Shown here in pieces: positions 1 to 10,870 of a stretch of 64,000 nt of DNA (its first letter is position 1; the number at the start of each line of letters is the position of its first letter). The DNA comes from Ilyonectria destructans (Eukaryota > Ascomycota > Sordariomycetes > Hypocreales > Nectriaceae), in assembly GCA_020740775.1 (NCBI GenBank), contig JAHEWK010000021.1, forward strand, positions 558,001 to 622,000, given 5' to 3'. Both the position numbers and the translations under genes were made by a program. The notes below the pieces were generated by a model. It saw only the letters and a list, made by a program, of their open reading frames with translations, was not told the DNA's origin and searched no databases.

Positions 1-1354
1 GCCTTATACTTGATCAGTAGGAGTTCGATAGAGGTTTTCAACCGTAGAGCCCTGCGGATCATGTAGAGTTGCGACAGCCAACGCGTGTCGTTATCGATAA
101 TTAGCTTGAGTGGTTTCTTCGATCGGAGTTTAAGGGTGGTGGCGCGATTAATTTCGTCCTGTTAGATATACCGAATTAGTATGAGACGAATAGGATTTAG
201 TAAAACCAGCTTACCCTCTGAACCTCCTTGAATAAGTAAATCAGCCGATGGCTAATACGCACATCAACTACAATATTGTGTAACTTGCCAACTGGTCCTT
301 TTTTGCGCCATCGAGCGTATTCAGTATCAGATAACGCTTCTGCGCCTGATAATTGCTGCTCGAACGCGTCGGCGTTTTTGCCAAATAAGAGCGCCTTGGC
401 TGACAAGTTAATTGTGTGGCCAATACAGCGTCCTCGGCGTAGTCGGCCATCGAACCCAAGTTCAGCACCAATGACCTCCATTGCAGTATCGTTGTTTTCA
501 GCATTGTCGAGCGTGAAATAGCCAATCTTCTCTGGACTCACGCCAAGAGTGTGTAGGACGTCGAGAACCTCCCCACCGATCGTTGAGCCGAAGTGACGAT
601 GAGCCTCTGGAACCCCAATCATGATTTTGCATGGCCGATTCTTCTCATCTCTGAAAAAACAAGCAATGCCGTAGAGGGCAAGCTTATTTCGAGACGTCCA
701 GCCATCAAATGAGATGTGAAGCGCTCCAGGGGAGTTCCTCAGCACCTCGATAACCGTCTGCTTGTGGCGGTTATACTCTTGAATGATCTTATATCGGACA
801 GCCCTGGCACTCAAGTTGGCGTGTTGGATCGAAACAGAGGGACTCAAATAGTCGAAGATTTCTCGGAGGATGGGGTTCTCGGCGAAGGAAAATGACTGGT
901 TGCTACTGACGATTAACTCAACTAGCATACGCTAAAAGTGTTGCTTATCAAAGCGTAAGATGAAGCTATTCGCGATATTCTGTTCCGTAGGCTTGTTGAC
1001 GTCCAGTTTCAAAACAGAGGCAATAGTCGGCTGGTTCGATTTCAGTGCGCCTTCGGATTTCAGCTGTGCTGTGCTCTTTTTCTCTCCCTCTGGTGCTGGT
1101 GTTTTGTGTTCACGCCATAGATGATTTGCCGCGTTCTGGAGACCTGAAGAGGTAAAACTCGCGATAATGGGACGATTTCCGAGGATACAGTCCTTGCAAG
1201 CCCATTTGCGTAAGCCATGACGTTGAATATCGTAGCCAAAGTCCCACAGCCAAGAGCTAGTATCACGAGCGCGTTCTGACCAAGTCCAGCCTCTGAAATG
1301 GCGAAAAAGACGGTCTTGGAGCTGCTGCTGTTGGCCTGGCTGGTTGGCTGACAT
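1..1354 (-). pseudogene. hAT transposase, interrupted by one in-frame stop; runs off the left edge
   Basis: Reading leftward from the ATG at 1354, the product starts MSANQPG and has a BED-like zinc-finger region (CKDC then NHLWREH), then the hAT RNase H-like motifs HISFDGW, YFTLDNAENN and RCIGHTIN. A TAG at 932-934 interrupts an otherwise continuous frame, exactly where the paralogue at 17.4-19.8 kb has a glutamine. An intron at 159-214 (GTAAGC...AACAG) joins the frame to an exon at 1-158 that reads DNDTRWLSQLYMIRRAL, matching the paralogue's DNATRWLSQFSMIERAL. The C-terminal dimerisation domain lies outside the window. CAG to TAG on this strand is a C-to-T change in a CpA context, as in repeat-induced point mutation (RIP). 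The family call is secure; whether the stop is read through or is real decay is not known. Confidence 0.85.
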
Positions 1355-1700
1355 CGTCAATTTTTTTAAAAAAAACTTTGGCAAAAACAAAGCAGGAAAT
1401 CTGTAGAAAACGCGCTCAATAGGGGTAGTTTCTCGTATAATGTTATAAGATTAGCTGTAGGGGTGATCGACCTCGGCTAACTTGGGTCCAGATACCTCGA
1501 TTTAATAGGCAATTATATACAAAAATAAGTACTGTGAACCGTGCAGGGTCAGGGAATATCCCACTGTACCTAAATCCACCTAAATCCACTCCATTACATC
1601 CACTTTCAGGTTCAAGTGTAGTGGATTATTACGTAATCTGAGCGCCGACAAGTGGATGTAATAGAGATGGGCCACTTATATGTGGTCCACGTGGATTTGC

Positions 1701-1722
1701 AGTGTAGTGGGTCCGAGCCTTG
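1701..1722 (-). repeat. Candidate terminal inverted repeat, outer end of the first hAT element
   Basis: Read on the minus strand, the segment begins CAAGGCTCGGACCCAC, a plausible hAT terminus, and the adjoining 1,560-1,700 is full of GTGGAT/CCACT subterminal motifs like those of the second hAT. MULE coding sequence stops being recognisable at this point. The matching other end and target duplication would lie left of the window, so the boundary is inferred. The predicted 8-bp duplication is 1723-1730 (AGTGCGCC). Confidence 0.4.
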
Positions 1723-1926
1723 AGTGCGCCCTGCTCCACGGTCACAGATGAAGGTAACTATACTTCTTCTACTGGGAGTCATTCTAGATCTTCCGATCAC
1801 AAAGGCATAACCTCGTGGCGCTGCCCAAGCGTTGATTGCTATACGGACTTCCTCCCGTGAGGCATATTGGCCTTCAGGAGGAAGGGCATCCTCAGGGAAG
1901 GAACGGGGAGCCTCAATTGGGTTCAT
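1723..1926 (-). pseudogene. MULE (Mutator-like) transposase, N-terminal FAR1-like domain, truncated
   Basis: From an ATG at 1926 the frame gives about 68 residues ending in a FAR1/WRKY-GCM1-like segment: EGQYASREEV, INAWAAPRGYAF, GRSRMTPSRR and TFICDRGAGR. This is the DNA-binding N-terminus common in fungal MULE transposases. Recognisable MULE sequence ends at about 1722, where the putative hAT terminus begins, so the gene looks cut by the hAT insertion. The catalytic DDE region is not in the window. Confidence 0.65.
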
Positions 1927-2123
1927 TGTAGCAGGAGAAAGGCGCGGCAAGTTGAATCGATACCGTAGAAGCTGTTGATCATTGAATTGAGGGCCAATTT
2001 GCAGTAGGGATGTTATCAAAGGCCAAAAATGCCTCTTAGATAACGGATCTTGGTTGCACCCCCGGCGGTGCACGAGTCACGTGGTTGGTATTTGCACCCC
2101 CCGCGGTGCAGGTACTGCTTGCC

Positions 2124-2389
2124 ATCATACCCCCCCTTCTGACTAAGGTCCGGATATCAATCTATCAGAGGTTTCGTTATACAGGGTCATGTTCCAACAA
2201 ATAGCTTTTGATGGATCCGTTACGGTCAATTCGATCAAATGGATAGGGATCAATACAGTGATGATGATGTTGATGATTACTTCTCGTCATCCGGATCGGT
2301 CGGAAGGGGGGTTATCATACCCCCCCTTCTGACTAAGGTCCAGATATCAATCTATCAGAGGTTTCGTTATACAGGGTCATGTTCCAACA
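2124..2389. repeat. 76-bp direct repeat, two copies 190 bp apart
   Basis: Positions 2124-2199 and 2314-2389 are the same 76 bases with one difference (CCGGATATC versus CCAGATATC). Just to the left are two imperfect palindromes of the form TTGCACCCCC-CGGTGCA (about 2055-2074 and 2091-2110). The repeats may be terminal or subterminal sequence of a nearby element; no family is recognised. Confidence 0.8.
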
Positions 2390-2604
2390 GCTTTCCGACT
2401 CTACTTCGTCGGTTGGCTTTGAGCCGTGTTGAAGACATGCATATGCGTGTCCGTAGTGATTGGTCAGAAAAAGGTGGGTACGTCATGGTTCTGCCGGTTG
2501 TGACCGCATGGTCCCAACCCGAGCCGTGCGTGACTCTAGGCTTTGGGCACGACCGTTACAGTATGGAGGGCTCTATCAAAAGTTGCGTCCTAGCGCTAAT
2601 TTAA
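2239..2604 (+). CDS. Unrecognised 121-aa open frame
   Basis: An ATG at 2239 opens a 121-codon frame with an acidic start (MDRDQYSDDDVDDY). The second copy of the 76-bp repeat lies inside it and supplies residues roughly 26-50. I recognise no family. Lying among transposon debris, it may be a non-coding frame or part of an element. Low confidence that it is a gene. Confidence 0.2.
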   Translation: MDRDQYSDDDVDDYFSSSGSVGRGVIIPPLLTKVQISIYQRFRYTGSCSNSFPTLLRRLALSRVEDMHMRVRSDWSEKGGYVMVLPVVTAWSQPEPCVTLGFGHDRYSMEGSIKSCVLALI

Positions 2605-3229
2605 AACGGGAAATCTGATGGCTGTGGCTGTGTTAAGTACACCAAGTACTTCCTTTGGTGTCTCATCTACTGAAGGCCACTAATTTTACAGAAGCTTGGT
2701 AACTGACAAGGATTGAGGGATGTGGCGCATTTAGCGCTGGACATGACTTTTGAAAGTGCCCTCCGTGGGCTGAATTTGCTGACACGGGCTTTCCAAGCTG
2801 ACACAGGGTTTTCGGCCCAACTGAGGGACGAGGTTAGTAGGCGGCTTGCCCCACAATGCCAACAGGTAGTCAGGCCGATGGGCCTCAATTAGCCGTCGCA
2901 GTAAAGAGGCGCACCCCGTAGCGGTGGTAGTAACTACTTCCGGTCTAGGATCGGGATTCTCGAGGAGACGAGATTGGATGCGAGACCGAAGGCGTAAGCG
3001 AAAGCGGAAGCGAGTAAATGCTGAATAATAACAGAACCTTTGGCGGCCCCCAATACCCGGTCGGGGTTTCGGGGCGAATGTAGGTCCGTCGGTGGAAAAA
3101 ATCAAGAACTATGGCATATATATGACAATAGATTCCACACCCCTCGCATCCGCGGTGGTAGATTAACAAACTGATTCAAGGCGTGTTGTTGCTGTTTATC
3201 TACTCTTGTGTAATCGAAATTTGCCTACG
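2605..3229. other. Intergenic, NmrA-like gene promoter side
   Basis: No convincing gene. Minus-strand frames here lack family motifs and are arginine/proline-rich. A CCGCGG box at 3148-3153 lies about 77 bp before the NmrA-like start codon. Confidence 0.5.
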
Positions 3230-4352
3230 ATGAAGGTAGCAATTGTTGGAGCGACCGGAGAGACGGGTTGGTCTATCGTGAATGGCCTCCTCGACTCAAC
3301 CACTCCCAAATTCGTTCGTCACTCTCTTTCTGTAACCTCGAACCGAGACTCTGATCCTTGACAATAGGAAATTGTGGCTCTGTCGCGACCATCATCTCTC
3401 GATAAACCGCAGAACATTGTCCTTCAGGAGCGTGGCGTGAAAGTTGTTGCCGCAGATCTGAGCGGACCAGAAGATGCGCTTGCAAACCTGCTGTCGGGCG
3501 TTGAAGTGGTCATCTCGGCTCTTGACCCTTCTGCATTTCCTGCTCAAATTCCTCTTGCGAATGCAGCCAAGGCGGCTGGCGTCGCCCGGTTTATTCCCTG
3601 TTCATTTGCAACAGTTGGGCCCCCAGGCGGCGTAATGCAATTGCGCGAGCTGGTAGGGCATCCCAAACCTTTGATTGAGCTGAGTGCAGCATTGACATCC
3701 ATATACAGAAGGAAGGTATCATCAATCATATCAAGAAGATCTACCTTCCTTACACGATCATCGACGTGGGCTGGTGGTTCCAGCTGTCCATACCCATCAT
3801 TCCATCTGGTCGAACCAACTATGCTGCAGTAATGCCAGCAACGATGATTGCCGGAGATGGAACTGTCCCGTCTGCCTTGACAGATAGCAGGGATATTGGT
3901 CGGTGGGTGGCTCGAATTATTACTGACCCTAGGACCCTGAACAAGATGATCTTTGCTTACAATGAATTGGTATCACAAAACCAAATGCATGAGCTACTTG
4001 AGAGGCTGAGTGGAGAGAAGACTGAGCGCCAATATGTGGGTCTTTCCTCTTTCTGGCTTGGCTGAGGAACTAATTGGGGCAACAGATATCCAAAGAGGCT
4101 ATTTTAGCTGCCATTGAAGAAGCAAGAGCATCGGAAGATCCCCGGGCTGTCCATAAGCTGTGGAACATGCAATATTCGTACTCATTTGGAATTCGTGGCG
4201 ATAATACTCCAGCGTATGCCAAGTACCTAGGGTACCTAAATGCTGGAGAATTGTATCCCGATATGAAGGGTAATAGTTTGAAAGCGTGGTTTCAGGAAGT
4301 CTTGGATGGCAAAGCGACATCTGCATATGCACGAAAGTTTGCTCAGGCTTAG
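3230..4352 (+). CDS. NmrA-like / isoflavone reductase-like NAD(P)-binding protein
   Basis: Four exons: 3230-3313, 3368-3652, 3709-4035 and 4086-4352, giving 320 aa, the usual size for this atypical SDR family. The N-terminus MKVAIVGATGETG carries the Rossmann GxxGxxG motif at residues 7-13. Other family segments are SRPSSLDKP, VISALDPSA, ARFIPCSFAT and HIKKIYLPYTIIDVGWW. The first intron uses a weak GTTCGT donor; the others use GTAGGG and GTGGGT. The frame closes exactly across all exons. The product is probably a cytosolic NAD(P)-dependent reductase or redox-sensing regulator; the substrate cannot be told. A CCGCGG box sits just upstream. Confidence 0.85.
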
Positions 4353-5015
4353 GGTATCATGTTAGTTAATGTACTGTTTGCAGGGATTCAGGCAAAAGGG
4401 CTCGTGATTTTAGTTCCTTAGACAAGCACAACTCAGATCAGCTATTAATAGCAGCTGGCGATGAGGCATCGATTTTGGCTGTTGCATCTTTTGCTAAGAA
4501 CAGCTTCATTATATATAAAGAGGAAGCCTGTTAAGGCCAGTTAGCGATGTAACTGGATCACTTTAGCAGCTTTGAGATTAACTATAGAAGGCATAATGAA
4601 GACATATATAAAGGCTCTATATTCTATAGTATGATGTCTCTTTTTTTTATCAATATTAACTATATATAAAATGAGGACGCATTAAAGTGAGGAGCTGTCT
4701 TTGTGACGGGGACGTTCGGAGTGCTGGATCCAGGGTGGGGTCGATATGTAGCTAGGGCGCACAGGGCAGGCCACAGGGACTATCATACGCGTCTACGCGT
4801 CTACGCACCTGCCCCCTTTCTCTCTTTCCTCTCCATCGTAGTATTCTCGCAATACAGTGGCATTACCTCTTGAGTTGATCTCATCTGACCCGTGATATAA
4901 TATACTTATACCGTTAGTATCTTTAACTGAATTACTTGCTACATATACCTAGGAGATAATATCACAACACGGTTAATAAGAACAGAGTTAAAGAGAGCTT
5001 TTAAATACAGAACCA
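4353..5015. other. Intergenic, AT-rich stretch
   Basis: No gene seen. About 4,430-4,700 is AT-rich with TATATA runs. Around 4,788-4,806 is a short tandem CTACGCGT-type repeat. Confidence 0.5.
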
Positions 5016-5840
5016 TCAGTCATCCACCCACGGATCATCAAGAATCACATTCTTCCACACATCCCTTGCTCTGCTCGGGCCTACAGATACTTCATCGTCA
5101 TCTCCCAACCATCCTTCTTCTCTCGTAGCGAGCTTATCCGGAGAAGTTTGGTGGGCTGGGTGGTTTGCTTGTTCACCAACGCCCGATCTACTCGACATCC
5201 ACTGTTGCTCCGCTTCTAGAGACCTGTGAAACTGGGCTCTAGTTGTGGGTAGGCCCATCGCGCCAGTCGATTCAGGACGGTCTGTCAGACCAGCGCCGCC
5301 CTCAGCCACGCCACTGAGGTTAGTCCCGCCTTGGGATGCAGAGTCAGTGTCCGTGCCACACTGGAACTCATCATCATCCTCTTATTTAAAGTCCGATTAC
5401 CCAGAAGTCTCATTACCGCTCTCATTGGCCTGCCAGGAGTCGCTGTCACCGCCGGTTTCAGGCTACTTGGAATCATCCCAGTAAGGGCACAGTTGTTCTA
5501 TGCCCTCCCAGAGCCTATTAGAATATTCCCTTCCGTAATCGTCATCGTACCCCGGCACTCCTGGGCAAATTTTCCTAAATCCAGCAAGTCATATCCGCAG
5601 GTTGCGAGAGCTGCATCCCAAAGGTCTCCTCTGTAGCGCCCGGACGGCTCTGTTTGAAACTTATTCCATCTGTAAGCTATCTCCGACACGGACCGGTTCC
5701 CATCGTCGACTGAATAGACGGACAGCCCTTTCTGAATCAGATAGACCAAGCTCTCCAACTCATCCTTGGCTGACGGAAGGTGTGCCGCGTGGACAAGTAA
5801 GTGCAGGCAATAAAGCACGTGCTCACCCAAAAACCTCCGC
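5016..5840 (-). pseudogene. Decayed C-terminal fragment of a fungal protein of unknown function
   Basis: Minus-strand frames read HLLVHAAHLPSA, LVYLIQKGLSVY, SVSEIAYRWN and YRGDLWDAALATCGYDLLD. After a frame change near 5,570 the text continues LWEGIEQLCPYWDD, followed by an acidic serine-rich tail. I recall this wording from the C-termini of fungal proteins, some with ankyrin repeats, but cannot name a family. The tail frame is broken by at least three stops (K* in WDDSK*, then TAA twice) before an open stretch ending at 5016. No start codon or N-terminal domain is present, so this is a broken remnant. Confidence 0.5.
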
Positions 5841-5972
5841 TACAACCCCTGAATAACATTACGTCCATCTAAATAAGCCAGATCTCTCAAACAGTTCACT
5901 CTGGAGCCTTGCATCTATCGTCAGATTCAAATTATCCTCGTAACCTACCCAACGGCCTAGATCATTGCTCGC

Positions 5973-7404
5973 TCAGTTCTGACCACTTAAACGCTCTTCC
6001 AGATCAACCAGGGCTTCCCCAATGGCATCTTCAATGCTGAATTCCCAAATGACAGGCAATGTTTCTCTCAGCTCCCGGGCCATCTTTTCAAAGTTGTTAC
6101 CAACCTCGGTTTGCAGCTCGTACAGGTCGCCTCCCCGTCTGGACTTCTGGACGACCCACTGCGCCCTCTTCCGTCTGCTTCTGTCAAAGGCAGCAAGCGC
6201 AGCCTTGATATCAGTGCCTGTTCGCACCTTTTCATGGGCTAGAAGGGATGCTAGCACAGCAGCGTCCTCGATGCATAGTGCTGCCCCTGCGCCATGGTGT
6301 GGTGAGGATGCATGAGCTGCATCTCCAATGATGCACATTCGACCTTTCGCAAAGGTTGGGACAGGGTGGTCTCCCAAGTCAAAGATGGCCCACTGTCTAG
6401 TGTTAGCAACTAGTTTACGGAAATAGAAGGCCATCTCTGGACAGGGCTTCGTCTTGGGGTGCTCACTCGGTCAAGGTTTCTAGCATTGTCGATGATCTTC
6501 AGCACCAAAGGTCTGAAGCCTTTGAAATCCTCGAGGAAATCTCCCTTCTGAGTGGGAAGGGTCAGTTGGGTCTCCTCGGCCAGTCACTAGAGCTTGAACA
6601 GTAGGCCACGACGTTCAAGATAGTTCCGTGGGCAACCGGATAGGTCAACAAGTGCATCCCTTTGCCGGTCTGTTCGTTTGATTAGTTCTCACGCTAGAGT
6701 CCATTTAAGCGTCAGAGAGCTCTGCAAAGCTCATTACTGACCCAGATAGTGGCGTTGAGAGCCCTCTCCTCCCCCAACACCTCGGCTGCTTGGTCCATGG
6801 GAATCATTCCTCTGTAGGCGTACTTGTACGTGTACGAACACTTGGCCGACGGATCACCTTGGCCAACTAAAATCTCTCGCATCTTGGATTTGATTCCGTC
6901 GCACCCGATGATGGCGTCAGCCTCTGCTACGGTCCCGTCTTGAAAGAACAATCGCAATCTCCCCCCAACGTGATCCTCGATACTCTCCAACTGCTTGTTG
7001 AAGCGAGTCACGTCGCTGGGCAACACCTGCAATAGCTCAGTCACAAACTGGCCTCTGTGACAGCCCTGCAGCCCCGTGCTATTCTTGATGTTGAACAAAG
7101 GTGTGGCGTCGGCTGTGGCATCCATGCCGTCGAGAAACTCGAAGACGATGTTCTTCTTGGACTCCCACATGTTGCCATTAACTACCTTCTTGAAAGCGCT
7201 GTACACGCTTGGGTCACACACGATCATGGCGCGCTGTGCATTGGGACTGACTCCGAGACCGGCGCCAACCTGACTAAAGGCATGGGCTTTCTCGTAGATG
7301 GCGCAGGGGATGTTCCGTTTAAGAAGTGAGATTGCCAAGGTGATTCCTGCTATGCCACCACCGATGATGGCAACTTCGAAGGGTTTCATTTGATTTTGGG
7401 GCAT
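5973..7404 (-). pseudogene. FAD-dependent monooxygenase (salicylate hydroxylase-like), one-base frameshift
   Basis: The model is ATG at 7404 and exons 7404-6742, 6669-6467 and 6392-5973, with introns 6670-6741 (GTCAGT donor) and 6393-6466. The N-terminus has the FAD motif IIGGGIAG (about residues 13-20). Further motifs are ADAIIGCDGIKS (the DG segment) and the second FAD motif MCIIGDAAHASSPHHGAGA. Exon 2 is 203 nt; 204 would keep the frame. The shift is near 6577-6578, where the sequence passes from SSSDWP to EETQLTLPTQKGD, so one base is missing. The rest, about 428 codons, looks intact, meaning very recent loss or a sequence error. Group A flavin monooxygenases of this type hydroxylate aromatic rings with NAD(P)H. 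Confidence 0.8.
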
Positions 7405-8009
7405 GATCAACGTCAGAGAGCCAAGTGCAGTTAGAAGTGTGTGTATAGGGTGGAAGCCGATATGTTGGTTGCTGATGTATTTTTCAACTTTAGTGGAAGG
7501 AGGTGGCAACTATTTGCATTCATTCCCTTTTATACATTGGCATCGGGAATATAGGGACATTGCACTAATCTAAAACAGGCTGCTAGTTGCGAAATCAAAG
7601 TGCTCAATGCCGAGCAAGAACCAAGCCAAGGGTTGTCATTAGTTGGGTTCAGGGGTCGCCAGTAATGCCCATGTTCGGCAGTTGTGGGGGCGCAGATCTT
7701 CTCTGCACAGATCTCGGGCTCATATGCCAGTATCAAGAACGCTCGAGCATAGCGTACACTAGTTGTGAGTAAATAAACATGTATTTTTTTTCTCTCTCTA
7801 CAGTTTGGCATATTTGAAGCTTAGTCTATATGATCCGGCGTGATTATAGACTGGTTTTGTCGTGCTTATCCAACAGGCCTGGCGCTAGATTGGTGTCAAC
7901 CTGGCCTTGTTAGTGACTCTTCAAGATCAGTTAAGGACCAGATGCCGGGATGGATTCAATTCAAATGTCATCACTTCAGTGATACAAGGGATCAGCAGGG
8001 CTACCCGTT
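7405..8009. other. Intergenic, no gene seen
   Basis: Upstream region of the FAD monooxygenase. No protein motif or RNA gene is recognised. Confidence 0.5.
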
Positions 8010-8208
8010 GTAGCCTGCAGCCACAGTGGCTAATTGCAATTGGGGGGTTACGTCACAGCCGGGGTCGGGTAGCCAGGTGCGCAATAGGCAGGAGCCCCCT
8101 AGAGCCCTGTAGCTATAGGGGGGTTAGGGGTTGTGGTCCCTATAGCTATAGGGCTTCAGGGCCTATAGTGGTTCTGACCTCGCTGTAGCTACTGTGGCTC
8201 GCTGCGAC
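8010..8208. repeat. GC-rich inverted-repeat block, possible small non-autonomous element
   Basis: The ends carry an imperfect inverted repeat: AGCCACAGTGGCTA near 8,019-8,032 against AGCCACAGTAGCTA on the other strand near 8,186-8,199. Inside is a perfect 16-bp palindrome, CCCTATAGCTATAGGG, at 8138-8153, plus related CTATAG runs. No coding frame is recognised and no target duplication was found. Confidence 0.4.
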
Positions 8209-8889
8209 CGCTGGAATGATAGGGGATCTACCCCGCTACGGTCACTATAGGCCCCTGTAAATCCCCAATAAAATTAGAGCGTACCATTCAATTGAAGCTT
8301 GAAAATGAAACTGAAATCGGTTGAAACCACCTTTTGGCTGGACTTATGAAAATCTGAAGTCAACGCTGATCCTTACTATGTAAGGAATTAATATGGAGAA
8401 AAACACACCTCAATTGGCGCTGCATAAGCACGATACCTGCGAAAACGCCTCTAAATGGCACTTAGCTTCTTGGCCAACCTCGGCTATCAACTGCCGTGCA
8501 AAAAAAAACCCGTAGCTGTGAGGCCTCGGCATTCTCGGATAGCAGCGATACAGTTTAACCCCCTCAGCGATAGTATTGTTTCGAGGTGTCATCGCCAAAC
8601 CTTAACAAGCCGATTACCGCTGAAGCCTGAAGGTATTCCCGGGTTGTGCTGCGAAACTCGAGTCTCTGGCGCTCATTGGTGCGAGAATTCACGTCTCCGA
8701 TATCATTCCTATTAGCTTCAAATGTACGACCTGGGTGTATGGATTAACTTAGGTTAGATTCTTCGAGGCATGGGGAAGTCCAACGCCCAAAACAGGGACG
8801 TGGTCCCAGTTCTGGCCCGATGCGATCCCAAAATTGAGCCCACCCAAGCACATTTGACGTAGAAAACGGATTATCTCAATGCGCTGCTG

Positions 8890-9680
8890 CACAACGGCAT
8901 GGCATTCCACGTTCAACCTTAGTCCACCGACTCAACGGCGTCCAAAGTCACCAAAATGCTCATCAGCACCTCCAAAAGCTCTCTGCGGATCAGGAAGCCA
9001 GTCTTACGCAATGAGTCTTGGTCCAAGAAAGCCTGGGCTTTCCTCTAACACATGCCTAGCTCATTGACTTTGCTGGCCGGGTTGCTATCCTCAACGGTCA
9101 TCTTGAGCCCCTAGGGACTCACTGGATTGACGGCTTCTTGCGTCGAAATCCTCGGATTAAGACTCTTCGAGGTCAGAAGCTTGATCTTTCGCGTTTTAAT
9201 GGTGCAACAACTGAGAAAATCAAGGCTTTCTTCAAGTTCCTGGCCATCCCCGAAGTCAAGGCAATCCTCCGGGAAAATCAATACAACATGGACGAAGCCG
9301 GCATTATGGAAGGGCAGGGACATAACGGCCTTGTGCTTGGAAGCTCAGAGCATAAGGTCGCGATGATTAAGAACCCGGGCTCACGTTCCTGGATTACAAT
9401 CATCGAGTGTATCTCAGCAGCCGGCCGGGCTTTGAGCCCACTTGTGATCTTCAAGGGAGTTACTGTTCAACAACAATGGTTCCCAGAAGTGCTTGATTTT
9501 CTGAGCTCTTGGGACTTCACTTCTACTGAGAAGGGCTGGACTAATGACCACATTGCCCTTGTATGGCTCAAGACTGTTTTTATCCCCTAGACAATGCCGA
9601 AAGAGGCAGGGGATAAGAGACTTGACCTAGATGGGGTAAAAGCATTGGGGACGGTTGAGGCTATGATGAAATTAGTAAGA
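8890..9680 (+). pseudogene. Fot1/pogo-type (DDE_1, Tc1-mariner) transposase, degenerate
   Basis: One frame reads HLQKLSADQEASL, then LIDFAGRVAILNG, HWIDGFLRRNPRIKT (CENP-B-like DNA-binding part), YNMDEAG (first catalytic Asp) and GWTNDHIALVWLK. It carries three stops: TGA 9012-9014, TAG 9057-9059 and TAG 9588-9590. Both TAG codons sit where glutamine is expected (HA*LIDF and FIP*TMP), i.e. CAG to TAG, the CpA-to-TpA change favoured by RIP. Sequence after 9,600 (KRLDLDG) still resembles the second catalytic block before homology fades. It is clearly a dead copy. Ends and TIRs were not located. Confidence 0.75.
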
Positions 9681-10870
9681 TGAAATGGACGGAACACACC
9701 TCTTCTCTGCCGTGTTCAGCTGCCTCTCAGCTGAGGCCATGGATAAATAATTTGGTGACTAGGTTCCCTGCCTACTGTTTACATACGCGAACGGATACAC
9801 GGGATTCTTTTCTCTATTCGGACATTGATTCCCTCCTCATCTCTATCCCACACTGCAAAGTCACCGATAAGAAAACAAATTTGATCAGTAGCCTTTTCTC
9901 GCAAACGAAGATTCCTTGAGAAATTCCCAATAGGCAAGTCAAGCCAGGTATTGCCAGTCCCGCATCCCGCCACTTGGCAGAAGCGATTAACGAGACAAAA
10001 ACGAAGGCTATTCATTTCTCAACTCAGAACTCAGTTTCATTTGATCCCCTGCGCAGCATACAAGCGAGCCGATTGCCTTTCGTAGGAATCAAGTTGTCAT
10101 CATTGTTTCAATCGAGCACCCAATTTCCCCCAGCTGACATATTGACTGTGATTGTTTAGCAAATGCCCACATGAAACAAGACGGGTATCACAGGGACCTT
10201 CCTCATCTGCCGGCTCAACAGAACGAGGAGTAACATACTTATATGGATAAGATTTGGATGTTTTGGTCACACCCAATATGGACACTAAGCATGGCTGCTG
10301 GGCTAAGAACTAGGATCTGTTGCTAAGAGGGATTGGTACCATTGCAGGAAGAGAGGCGTAGATGAAATAAAATCCCTGGTTCTGTTTCCTTTGTGAGAAA
10401 TCAATGACCGAAGGGGCATTCTTGGCCTACCCACGGCTCAGGTTTAAGCCATACCAGCTCGGGTACATGCACGGCGAAGAGACAGTTCACCAACAAGCAG
10501 TAACACAGTGAAACCCCTCCCTTTTGCACTCTCGACAACCGTAAATTAGCAGCGCTTCTCTATGGCTGGCAAACCCAGCGCCTTGAGTGGCTGGGATGGC
10601 TTGCTCTTGTAACTGACGGAGCTGTTACGTAACGGATAACGTTGTTGAGCAAGCGTTGTAAATGTCCAGGTCGATGGCATTTAGCATGTGTAAAATGTGA
10701 ACAACACGCATTATTCAAGCCGAGCTAAGACGGGAGATCTGTGTACGGTGCTGGAATGTTCAATGTTTCTAAACTTGCACTAGGACCGCATCGGAGCTTA
10801 TCTATCATACTCAAGGACAATTGAAGCCGACCACAGAAATTGGAACTTAGCTCTTCATGCAGTAACCTGA
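9681..10870. other. Intergenic, no gene seen
   Basis: Several short open frames but none with recognisable motifs. It contains the 3' flank of the intact SDR gene that ends at 10871. Confidence 0.5.

Noticed and set aside
2667..3169. Minus-strand open frames upstream of the NmrA-like gene
   Set aside because: Arginine/leucine-rich composition, no ATG-supported family motif, and overlap with simple GCGAAAGCGGAAGCGA repeats.
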